Positions 18,826-27,273 of a stretch of 43,915 bases of DNA are shown piece by piece. The stretch is from Myxococcales bacterium (GTDB lineage Bacteria; Myxococcota_A; UBA9042). Position 1 is the first letter of the stretch, and every line of letters starts with the position of its first letter. The notes under the pieces are model-generated. The model was not told where the DNA came from, did no database searches, and saw only the letters and a program-made list of their open reading frames with translations. The DNA is taken from the NCBI GenBank assembly GCA_947499075.1, contig CANMNA010000010.1:1-43915 (forward strand), in the 5' to 3' direction. The translations under genes were made by a program, and so were the position numbers.

Positions 18826-20625
18826 ATGAGCGGCGGAGCTATTCTCGCTATCATCGGCTGCCTTTTGGCATTGTTCGGCACCAACCTGGGGATGGGCGGC
18901 GGCATGCCGGACTCCGAAGGTGGGGCGCTGAAGAACCTGTTCTCGACGGTGTACATCGAAGAGTTCAATTACCGAGCAATTGGCGGCATTCAGTTGCTGA
19001 CCGGCCAGATTTCGGCCCTGCTCGCGATCGCCGGTCTGGCACTGGGTTTTCTGATCTGGAAACAGCGCAAGCGCAAGATGGGCTGGGGCTTGATCCTGTT
19101 CAGCGTGGTGCAGATCGGTCTGGCCTGGCACACCTTTGACAACGTGTACGCGTTAGTGCCGTGCAAGGGCCTAGATCTGCCGTTCTGCGCTGAAAATGGC
19201 AGCCTGATCAACGAGACTTACATCCACATGAACGGCCTAGTTTGGCTGGTATTGGGCAGTGTGTTCACCTTCTTGGGTGGTCTGACGGCGCTGGCGGCGT
19301 TTGACGAATACAAAGAAGGCGAGCGGTTCTTGCGGGTGGCGGTCGAGTGGAATGAGCAGACCGTGGCCGAGCGGGTGTTCTTTGTCCCCAAGCCGGTCAC
19401 GATCGGCGAGAGCGACACCAACGTGATCCAGATCGCCGCCAACGGGCTGGCCAGTCACGTGATGTTTTCGCCGAGCGGCCCGGACAAGTACACGCTGGAC
19501 GTGCCCAAGGGCCTGAGCGGCGAGGTCCACGTCGGTGGGCAAGCCAAGAACGCCGCGGGCTTGGGATCGCTGGAGATCTCGCGCGGCGACTCCGGGCTGC
19601 TGTCCTTTGAAAATGGCGTTGAATTGGCCTTCAATTTCGCAGCACCCGAAGCCGGCGGCATTGTCGGCACGACCAAGAGCCGCAACGCCGCGCTCGACGT
19701 CTCGTTTGCCGTCGTCGCGTCGGCGTTTCTGATGCTGTTCGTGATCGTCAACTCAGTCGCCCACGAAAAAGACGACGAATGGGACAAAGAGCAGCTGGCC
19801 CAGAAGAACCGTGGCTTGATCGAAGTCGCAGTCGAAGAGAAAGAAGAGCCCAAAGAAGAGATCAAGCCCGAAGGCCAAGACGAGGACACCACATCCAAGA
19901 AGGCCGGCGGCGAAGAGGGCAAGTTTGGCGACGCCAAGGAAGACCCGAACAAGAAGAGCAAAGTCCCGCGGATGGACGGGCCGATGCGCGACAAGATCGA
20001 CGTCAAGAACATCGGCATCGCCAAGGCGTTGTCCGGCGCACAAGCGATGACCGGCGCCTTGGGCAACATCATGGCCGGCGACACCGGCGCGATTAACAGC
20101 AAGATGGCGGTGGCGATGGGCGGCGAAGGGTCTGAGCTCGTCATCGGCCACGGCTCCGGCGGCATGGGCTTTCAGGGCACCGGCTCAGGCGGCGGCGGCG
20201 ATGGCACCGGGCGCTTGCACGGCTTGGGCTCGATCGACACCGGCGGCGGCACCGGCCGCAACGCCGACATCGGCATCGGCAAGCGCAGCGCCAAGAAAGT
20301 GGCCAAGCTCAACATCGCCCAGGGCCAATCGACCGGCGGCTGCGACAAAGGCGACATCAGCAAGAACGTGCGCAACCGCGCCGCAAGCTTGCGTGCCTGC
20401 TACGAGACCCAGCTGATGGCCAAACCTGACCTGTCGGGCAAAGTCGTGGTGCAATGGACGATTACCGGCGACGGCTCGGTGAGCAACGACAAGATCGTCG
20501 ATGACACCATGAAGAACAGCTCTGTCACCGACTGCGTGCTGCGCACCATCCGCCGCGTCCGCTTCCTCAAGCCGGAAGCGGGTGTGTGCGTGATTCAGTG
20601 GCCGTTCGTCTTTAATCCGGGCTAG
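18826..20625 (+). CDS. Polytopic AgmX/PglI C-terminal domain protein, paralog 2
   Basis: A 599-residue tandem paralog of the gene before it, colinear over the whole length. It has four N-terminal spans, a pair of cysteines in the second periplasmic loop (C113, C121; ALVPC and LPFC match ALVPC and GLC in paralog 1) and a cytoplasmic domain with ERFLRVAVEWNEQTVAERVF and VTIGESDTNVIQIAANGLAS. A fifth span follows at about 287-306. The linker is rich in Lys/Glu (VEEKEEPKEEIKPEGQDED), then GGEEGKFGDAKEDPNKK. The AgmX/PglI domain begins GGCDKGDISKNVRNRAASLR and ends CVIQWPFVFNPG. The linker is more acidic and Gly-rich than in paralog 1. The start has GGAG 4 nt upstream. Two related subunits of one complex is the simplest reading. 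Confidence 0.86.
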   Translation: MSGGAILAIIGCLLALFGTNLGMGGGMPDSEGGALKNLFSTVYIEEFNYRAIGGIQLLTGQISALLAIAGLALGFLIWKQRKRKMGWGLILFSVVQIGLAWHTFDNVYALVPCKGLDLPFCAENGSLINETYIHMNGLVWLVLGSVFTFLGGLTALAAFDEYKEGERFLRVAVEWNEQTVAERVFFVPKPVTIGESDTNVIQIAANGLASHVMFSPSGPDKYTLDVPKGLSGEVHVGGQAKNAAGLGSLEISRGDSGLLSFENGVELAFNFAAPEAGGIVGTTKSRNAALDVSFAVVASAFLMLFVIVNSVAHEKDDEWDKEQLAQKNRGLIEVAVEEKEEPKEEIKPEGQDEDTTSKKAGGEEGKFGDAKEDPNKKSKVPRMDGPMRDKIDVKNIGIAKALSGAQAMTGALGNIMAGDTGAINSKMAVAMGGEGSELVIGHGSGGMGFQGTGSGGGGDGTGRLHGLGSIDTGGGTGRNADIGIGKRSAKKVAKLNIAQGQSTGGCDKGDISKNVRNRAASLRACYETQLMAKPDLSGKVVVQWTITGDGSVSNDKIVDDTMKNSSVTDCVLRTIRRVRFLKPEAGVCVIQWPFVFNPG

Positions 20626-20636
20626 TGAGCATCTTC

Positions 20637-20690
20637 GCGCTGACCGTGTCCTCTGCTAGTGCGCTGACCGTGTCCTCTGCTAGTGCGCTG
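20637..20690. repeat. 24-bp tandem repeat, 2.25 units
   Basis: Two identical 24-bp units (20637-20660 and 20661-20684; each begins GCGCTGACCGTGTCC) are followed by a 6-bp partial third unit (20685-20690). The array begins 11 bp after the AgmX paralog 2 stop. The second unit supplies the left arm of the hairpin at 20668-20702. Confidence 0.9.
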
Positions 20691-20702
20691 CAGTGGACAC
20701 GG
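20668..20702. terminator. Hairpin between convergent genes, probable bidirectional terminator
   Basis: CCGTGTCCTCTGC (20668-20680) pairs with GCAGTGGACACGG (20690-20702) over 13 bp with one mismatch, leaving a 9-nt loop. It sits between the stop codons of the rightward AgmX paralog and the leftward fur gene, the place where a shared terminator is expected. No T-tract flanks it. Confidence 0.5.
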
Positions 20703-20763
20703 CGACCGGGCGCAGGCGGCCGAGTACCGGCGACCGGACTCAGGCAACCGCGACAAGGCGCCG

Positions 20764-21276
20764 CTACTTCGCCTTGAACTGACAGTCCGGGCACAAGCCA
20801 AACAAATCCATGCGATGGGCCGTGAGCGTAAAGCCATGGCTGGCGGCGATCTGCCGTTGCAGGGCTTCGACCGCCTCGTTCTCAAACTCGACAATCCGGG
20901 CACAGCGGCTGCAGATCAGGTGGTCGTGGTGGTCTTCGTCGCCAATCGCGACCTCGTAGCGCGCCGTGCCATCGCCGAATTGGCCGGCATGGACCAAGCC
21001 CACGCGCTCCAGCAGCTTAACCGTGCGGTACACCGTGGCATAGCCGATCGACCCGTCGCGTGTCCGCACTGCCCGGTGCAGCTCCTCTACGTTGAGGTGC
21101 CGATGCTCAAACAGGATGTGGGCAATCAGCCGCCGCTGCTTGGTCGGACGCTGGCGATCGCGCACGATCTCTTCGTCGACGCGGGTGAGCCAGGCCTCCA
21201 GCGACAGCGGCACGGCAGGCGAATGGCCGCCACCGGCCACCTCAGTCGCAATCAGATCGGCGTCGCGCTCGGACAC
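20764..21276 (-). CDS. fur: Fur-family ferric uptake regulator
   Basis: A 170-residue metal-dependent repressor that in its metal-loaded form binds operators of iron genes. The winged-helix DNA-binding part spans about 25-105, with recognition helix SIGYATVYRTVKLLERVGLV (76-95). The dimerisation domain has the metal-binding HHDHLICSRC (116-125) and two CxxC pairs, C122/C125 and C162/C165, which hold structural zinc. The N-terminus is about 20 residues longer than in E. coli Fur. The start is GTG with GGAGG at a 5-nt spacing. Other Fur-like sensors (Zur, PerR) share this pattern. A strong Fur box 1.4 kb away in front of feoA supports the iron assignment. Confidence 0.88.
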   Translation of the reverse strand: MSERDADLIATEVAGGGHSPAVPLSLEAWLTRVDEEIVRDRQRPTKQRRLIAHILFEHRHLNVEELHRAVRTRDGSIGYATVYRTVKLLERVGLVHAGQFGDGTARYEVAIGDEDHHDHLICSRCARIVEFENEAVEALQRQIAASHGFTLTAHRMDLFGLCPDCQFKAK

Positions 21277-21451
21277 AAGGGCCTCCAGTACAGGGGGTCA
21301 GTGTGGCCCAGCGACCTGCCAACCGCAAGACCCGTCGGTGAAAAGACAAGCAAGTTGGTTGTCTGCGGCGTACCATCGTGCTACACCGCGCCCCGCGCAG
21401 GCGGGACTTGCCCTGTCGGCGGCCCAACGCCTGCGCACGACCAGGTGGTTT
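21277..21451. promoter_or_regulatory. Divergent intergenic region between fur and the coiled-coil gene
   Basis: These 175 bp must hold the promoters of both genes. I see no convincing hexamers and no Fur-box-like sequence, so there is no sign of fur autoregulation here. Confidence 0.3.
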
Positions 21452-22618
21452 ATGAATTCGATGACTTTGGCTATCGTCGCCGCAGTGTGCGGGGCGCTGG
21501 CGATCTACTTGTGGACCGCACAGTCCAAGCTCAACGACGAAATCAAGCGCTTGCGCGACGAAGCCGACAAGGCCCGCGCCGACGCCCGCAAAGAGGCCGA
21601 TCGGGCCGAAGCGGCGCGCAAAAAGGCCGATGCGCCGCGCGACGGCGGGCCCGCCAAGGAAGACAAAGCAGCCAAGGAACTCAAGGCCCAAGCCGTCGCA
21701 GCCAAAGAGGAAGTCAAGCGGTTGCATGCGGCGCTCAAGCGCGCCGAGCAAGAAGACCACGAGACCCAAATCAAGCTGCGCCGGGCCGAGGCGCGTGTCG
21801 AAGAGTTGGCAGCGGCGCTACAGATGCCAAGCAAGAAAGCCGTCGCGGCGCCAGCACCGCAAGCACCTCCGCCGGTGCCCGAGCCGGTGCGGGCAGAGCC
21901 AGTCGAGCTCGCCGATGACCCGCAGCAGGCCGAGCGGGCCGAACAAGCGGCCTTGCGGCGGGCGGAGCTCGAGGCAGAGCGCGCGGCGCGGCAGGCTGAA
22001 GCAGAGCAGGCGCGCACCGAGCGCGAAGCGGCGCGGGCCGCCCGTCAGGAAAGCAAAGACCAAGAGTTTATTGCCAAGCTGCTGGACCAGCGCGAGCACC
22101 TCAAGCACTTGGTGTTTCAGCGCGAGCTGGAGCTGCGGATCCTCGATCGCAAGCAGGAGCACAATCGGCAGGCCTACATCATGACCATGGGCGCGCTGGA
22201 GCTGGCTGAAGACGAGTTGTACCGCCTCAAGCACGGCCGCGAGCGCCCAGATTGGCAGCCACCGGCCGGCTACGGCGAAGAGGGCGAAGAGGACCCGGGC
22301 AGTCAGGACCACGGCGCAGCGGAACTGGGCGAAGATCCTGGCCTCGCTGCTCCTGCGCCCGATTTTGCGGCCAGCGACGCCGACCGGGCAGCCGCGCGGT
22401 CGGCAGCTGACGCCGCACTGGCACAGGCCCCGCAAGCCGCAGAACCAGCACAACCAGCAGAACAACCGCAGGCGGAGGTGCAGGAAGCGCCAGCGCTCGT
22501 GCCAGAGCCAGAAGTTGTGCAAGTCGCAGCTGTAGCCTTTGCGGTGCAGGAGGCTCCAGACGATGCGGCCGCGGCGCCCGTCGACGACGTTGCCCCCGTA
22601 CCGACAGCCATTGCGTGA
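21452..22618 (+). CDS. Membrane-anchored coiled-coil protein
   Basis: A 388-residue protein. The N-terminus is a single membrane anchor (about 5-23, TLAIVAAVCGALAIYLWTA). A long Lys/Glu/Arg/Ala coiled coil follows at about 25-125, then a Pro-rich break, a second coiled coil at about 150-260 (RQESKDQEFIAKLLDQREHL, QRELELRILDRKQEHNRQAY), and an acidic Pro/Ala/Glu-rich tail. There are no catalytic motifs and no close family that I can name. I chose the ATG at 21452 because it creates the membrane anchor and has AGGTGG just upstream; the frame remains open far into the fur gene on the opposite strand. It is followed by the feo promoter 40 bp downstream. Confidence 0.75.
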   Translation: MNSMTLAIVAAVCGALAIYLWTAQSKLNDEIKRLRDEADKARADARKEADRAEAARKKADAPRDGGPAKEDKAAKELKAQAVAAKEEVKRLHAALKRAEQEDHETQIKLRRAEARVEELAAALQMPSKKAVAAPAPQAPPPVPEPVRAEPVELADDPQQAERAEQAALRRAELEAERAARQAEAEQARTEREAARAARQESKDQEFIAKLLDQREHLKHLVFQRELELRILDRKQEHNRQAYIMTMGALELAEDELYRLKHGRERPDWQPPAGYGEEGEEDPGSQDHGAAELGEDPGLAAPAPDFAASDADRAAARSAADAALAQAPQAAEPAQPAEQPQAEVQEAPALVPEPEVVQVAAVAFAVQEAPDDAAAAPVDDVAPVPTAIA

Positions 22619-22655
22619 CACGGCAGCGACATTGGGTCGGCAACGCAGCTTGCTG

Positions 22656-22683
22656 TTGAAAATGAATTTCGTTATCATATGAC
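22656..22683 (+). promoter_or_regulatory. Fur box overlapping the feoA promoter
   Basis: The 19-mer at 22658-22676 (GAAAATGAATTTCGTTATC) matches the classical Fur consensus GATAATGATAATCATTATC at 14 of 19 positions and is itself an imperfect palindrome. A promoter reading fits around it: TTGAAA (22656-22661) as -35 and TATGAC (22678-22683) as -10 with a 16-bp spacer. Fur bound here would block RNA polymerase, giving repression of feoAB when iron is plentiful. The same promoter would start transcription near 22690, downstream of the first possible feoA ATG. Confidence 0.75.
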
Positions 22684-23065
22684 GGTCGGTGCCGAAGCAG
22701 AGGCGCCCAAACCGGACTCGCAAGTGCTTGCAATTGCACTCGACATGCCGACTGAAGGCCGCAATGAGGCCGTGCAGGACCCAACTGCCTTGCCCAACGA
22801 TGCAATCGGCGGCGACGCCAGCTCTTCGACACTGAATCTGTGTCGGGTTGGCCAAGCAGGCATCGTCACGGCGGTCAGTCGGCTCGATGCGCTAGGCGAT
22901 CGGCTGGCCGAGCTGGGCCTGACGCCGGGAGCACGGGTGCAGGTGGTGCGGCGGGCACCATTTGGCGGGCCGATCTTGCTGCGGGTGCGCGATTACTTGC
23001 TGACCGTGCGCCACGCAGAAGCGGCGACCATCGCCGTGCAACTGTCTGCCGCGCGCCAGAGTTAG
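22679..23065 (+). CDS. feoA: FeoA-like ferrous iron transport protein
   Basis: A small SH3-like cytoplasmic protein that assists the FeoB ferrous-iron transporter. The family core is at about 52-125: LNLCRVGQAGIVTAVSRL, LGDRLAELGLTPGARVQVV, then GGPILLRVRDYLLTVRHAEA, the usual order of FeoA strands. The open frame gives 128 residues against about 75-85 for typical FeoA, the extra 50 being a low-complexity N-terminal stretch. The coordinates give the longest frame. The Fur box ends 2 nt before that ATG and no ribosome binding site is present, so the true start may be the ATG at 22745 or even later. feoB starts 6 nt after the stop codon. Confidence 0.85.
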   Translation: MTVGAEAEAPKPDSQVLAIALDMPTEGRNEAVQDPTALPNDAIGGDASSSTLNLCRVGQAGIVTAVSRLDALGDRLAELGLTPGARVQVVRRAPFGGPILLRVRDYLLTVRHAEAATIAVQLSAARQS

Positions 23066-23071
23066 GCGCGG

Positions 23072-25266
<2,195 letters not shown>

Positions 25267-25267
<1 letters not shown>

Positions 25268-25461
25268 TGGACTGGCTTGTCCCAGGGCTGATTGTCGCGA
25301 CCGCGGTGCTTTGGCTCGCGCGGCGCTTGCGGCGCGAACAGGGGTGTGCGCATTGTCCGGCCAAAGACGCGGCACCGGCGGCTTGCCAGCACAGCCAAGT
25401 TGCGCGCGCAACGGGGCAACTGCGGCTGGGACGCACCAAGACCAACGACCTCAAGCATTGA
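25267..25461 (+). CDS. FeoB-associated Cys-containing small membrane protein
   Basis: A 64-residue protein with one N-terminal membrane span (DWLVPGLIVATAVLWLA), a basic stretch (RRLRREQG) and a CAHC pair plus one further cysteine. Length, span and CxxC placement fit the small Cys-rich membrane proteins often found after feoB, whose role is thought to be FeoB support. The ATG shares a base with the feoB stop (TGATG, 25265-25269), which indicates coupled translation. Its 3' end overlaps the convergent cca gene by 11 bp, so the two transcripts are complementary there. Confidence 0.8.
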
Positions 25462-26773
25462 GCGCGAGGATGGCGCGGGCGGCCTGCTCGGCGGCTGGCA
25501 GGTCACCACCGGCTAGGCGGACGTCTTCGGCCGCGGCCAGCGCCTGCTTGAACGCCGGACCAGGCCGATAACCCCAGCGCTGCAGATCGTCGCCATCAAA
25601 ACCCAGAGCCGGGAAAGCCGCCGCCAGCGGCCACGCCGCCCGCAGCGCCCGCCACTGTGGCCAAGGTTGGGTCGGTTGCCGCGCCGCGAGCAACACCAGC
25701 GCGTGGTCGGCCCACGGGTCACGCAACCAGCGCGCCACCACCGGCGACCAAGGCGCGGGCGCTGGATCGCGCAGCGGACAGCCGTGGGCCAGCGTCAGGA
25801 CTCGGCGCACCGCCAAGTCCGCAAGGCGCGGCAAGCATATGCTGGCGGCATACTCCTGGCTTGCCGGCCAGGCGACCGCGTCGCCCGCAAGCGACGCCAC
25901 GGCGAGCATCGGATCGACGGCGTTGCACGCGGGCAGCGCTCCGGCATGGTGCGACTCGGCCAGAAGCGACAAGCCTTCGGCACGGGCAATCGCACGGCAC
26001 AGCGCCGGGTCCCACGCCGTCAGCACCGGCCACAGGGCGGCCGCGAGCTGCAAGTCGACCAGCAGCGACAGCGCCCGGCCCGGCTCGGGGCCCAGCAGCA
26101 TCGCCAGCACTTCCAAGTGGATACGCTCGACCGACACGATACGGAGCGTGGGGGCCAGGGCCCGAATGGCCGCAGCCGTGGCCGGCTCCACGTTCAGGCC
26201 AAACCGGGCGGCAAAGCGCGGCGCGCGCAGCAGGCGCAGGGCATCTTCGCCAAACCGCTGGGCTGGCTCGCCGATCGCCCGTAGCACGCGCCGATCTAGG
26301 TCAGCCAGCCCGCCCACCCAGTCAACCACCTGCCCGCAGCTGGGCCCCGCCAGCGGATCGAGCAGTAGCCCGTTGAGGGTGAAGTCGCGGCGCAGCACAT
26401 CTTCGCGGGCATCGGTGAAGCGCACACTGTCGGGCCGACGCCCATCGCTGTACGGTCCATCGGCGCGAAAAGTCGCGACTTCGACTTCGACGGGCACGCC
26501 GTCCGGGCCAGACCAACGCACCCGAACCACGCCAAACGAGGCCCCGACCTGCACCACTTGGGCGAAAAGGGCGGTCACCTGCTTGGGCGTGGCCGCGGTC
26601 GCGACATCGTAATCCTTGGGCTGCCGCCCCAACAGCAGATCGCGGACGCATCCGCCGACCCAAAACGTGCTGTAGCCGGCCAAGCGCAGCCGTGCCACCA
26701 CCGCCGCCGCCGCGTCGCTGGCGGGCGTGGCCGGAATCTGGACCTGGGCCGTCGCGTGCATGGGCCTGAGCAT
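25451..26773 (-). CDS. cca: CCA-adding tRNA nucleotidyltransferase / poly(A) polymerase family
   Basis: A class II nucleotidyltransferase of 440 residues that adds or repairs the CCA end of tRNAs. The head domain has VGGCVRDLLLGR (39-50), the metal-binding DYD (54-56) and RRDFTLNGLLLDP (128-140). The neck RNA-binding part follows with RFGEDALRLLRAPRFAARFG and ERIHLEV. No HD phosphohydrolase motif is visible in the C-terminal part, which is diverged. Poly(A) polymerase I is a close relative and cannot be fully excluded. The start could also be the ATG 12 nt further in. The MITE copy 2 begins 44 bp upstream of the start, so it may affect this gene's promoter. Confidence 0.92.
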   Translation of the reverse strand: MLRPMHATAQVQIPATPASDAAAAVVARLRLAGYSTFWVGGCVRDLLLGRQPKDYDVATAATPKQVTALFAQVVQVGASFGVVRVRWSGPDGVPVEVEVATFRADGPYSDGRRPDSVRFTDAREDVLRRDFTLNGLLLDPLAGPSCGQVVDWVGGLADLDRRVLRAIGEPAQRFGEDALRLLRAPRFAARFGLNVEPATAAAIRALAPTLRIVSVERIHLEVLAMLLGPEPGRALSLLVDLQLAAALWPVLTAWDPALCRAIARAEGLSLLAESHHAGALPACNAVDPMLAVASLAGDAVAWPASQEYAASICLPRLADLAVRRVLTLAHGCPLRDPAPAPWSPVVARWLRDPWADHALVLLAARQPTQPWPQWRALRAAWPLAAAFPALGFDGDDLQRWGYRPGPAFKQALAAAEDVRLAGGDLPAAEQAARAILALNA

Positions 26774-26806
26774 AGGGCGACTGCTGCCATTTGCCTATCC
26801 GCGTGC

Positions 26807-27134
26807 CAGTGACGCGCAGGGCGGTCGCAAGAACGGCAAGCAGCCGATTCGGCGACGGTTATCCGGCCTCACCCCGCTCGCTCGGCTGCGCCGGCGAGCG
26901 TCTCTCTCCCGAGTGAGAGAGGGAAGACCCAGCAATTATGGCAATTGTCGAACAAGCGGGGGCGTCCCAAAATTTGGAGCGCCCGGTCGCTGTGGTGAAG
27001 CAATCGACCGAAAACAGCGCAAGTGGGCAATGTCAGGTCTCTCTCCCACTCGGGACGTCGCCGTGGGCCACCACGGCGGCGGGGTGAAGCCGAATCAGGA
27101 CTTGCGGTTCTTGCGATAGCCCTGCAGTGACGCG
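26807..27134. repeat. 10-bp target-site duplication flanking MITE copy 2
   Basis: CAGTGACGCG occurs directly before the element (26807-26816) and directly after it (27125-27134), an exact match of 10 bp that stops at both element ends. This is a clear sign of transposition into this site rather than of a vertically inherited repeat. Confidence 0.85.
26817..27124. mobile_element. MITE-like palindromic element, copy 2 (308 bp)
   Basis: This element has the same ends and arms as the one at 5290-5465: left end CAGGGCGGTCGCAAGAAC, right end GTTCTTGCGATAGCCCTG, with only a handful of differences in the shared arms. It carries an extra central segment: GTCTCTCTCCC occurs at 26900-26910 and again at 27037-27047, and the 126 bp between them are absent from copy 1. 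That segment is less GC-rich than the flanks (AAAATTTGGAG, GCAATTATGGCAATTG) and encodes nothing recognisable. No transposase is present, so it must be moved in trans. Exact 10-bp direct repeats flank it. IS4-type transposases are known to make duplications of about this size, so one of those is a plausible driver. Confidence 0.85.
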
Positions 27135-27142
27135 GCCCACTC

Positions 27143-27177
27143 CGGTCGTTCTGCGGTACTGGCGCTCGCAACGACCG
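27143..27177. promoter_or_regulatory. 8-bp dyad upstream of the giant lipoprotein gene
   Basis: CGGTCGTT (27143-27150) and AACGACCG (27170-27177) form perfect inverted half-sites 19 bp apart, centred about 110 bp before the ATG. The spacing would suit a dimeric regulator, or the site may simply be a weak hairpin. No regulator is identified. Confidence 0.3.
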
Positions 27178-27273
27178 ATGGTGTAAAGTCACTGGTTCAC
27201 CCGCGCGCTCTGGTGCGTCGCGGCGCCGAGATGCTGACCCCGCTACTTTTGCCTGCAACGGAGCCACATAGCG

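Larger units (their letters stand above)
26774..27273. other. Divergent intergenic region largely filled by MITE copy 2
   Basis: This 500-bp region separates cca (leftward) and the giant lipoprotein gene (rightward). It contains MITE copy 2 with its target duplication and, on the right, a dyad at 27143-27177. Outside those I see no gene. Confidence 0.7.

Noticed and set aside
21277..21451. Fur box for fur autoregulation
   Set aside because: No sequence in this region resembles the Fur consensus found in front of feoA.
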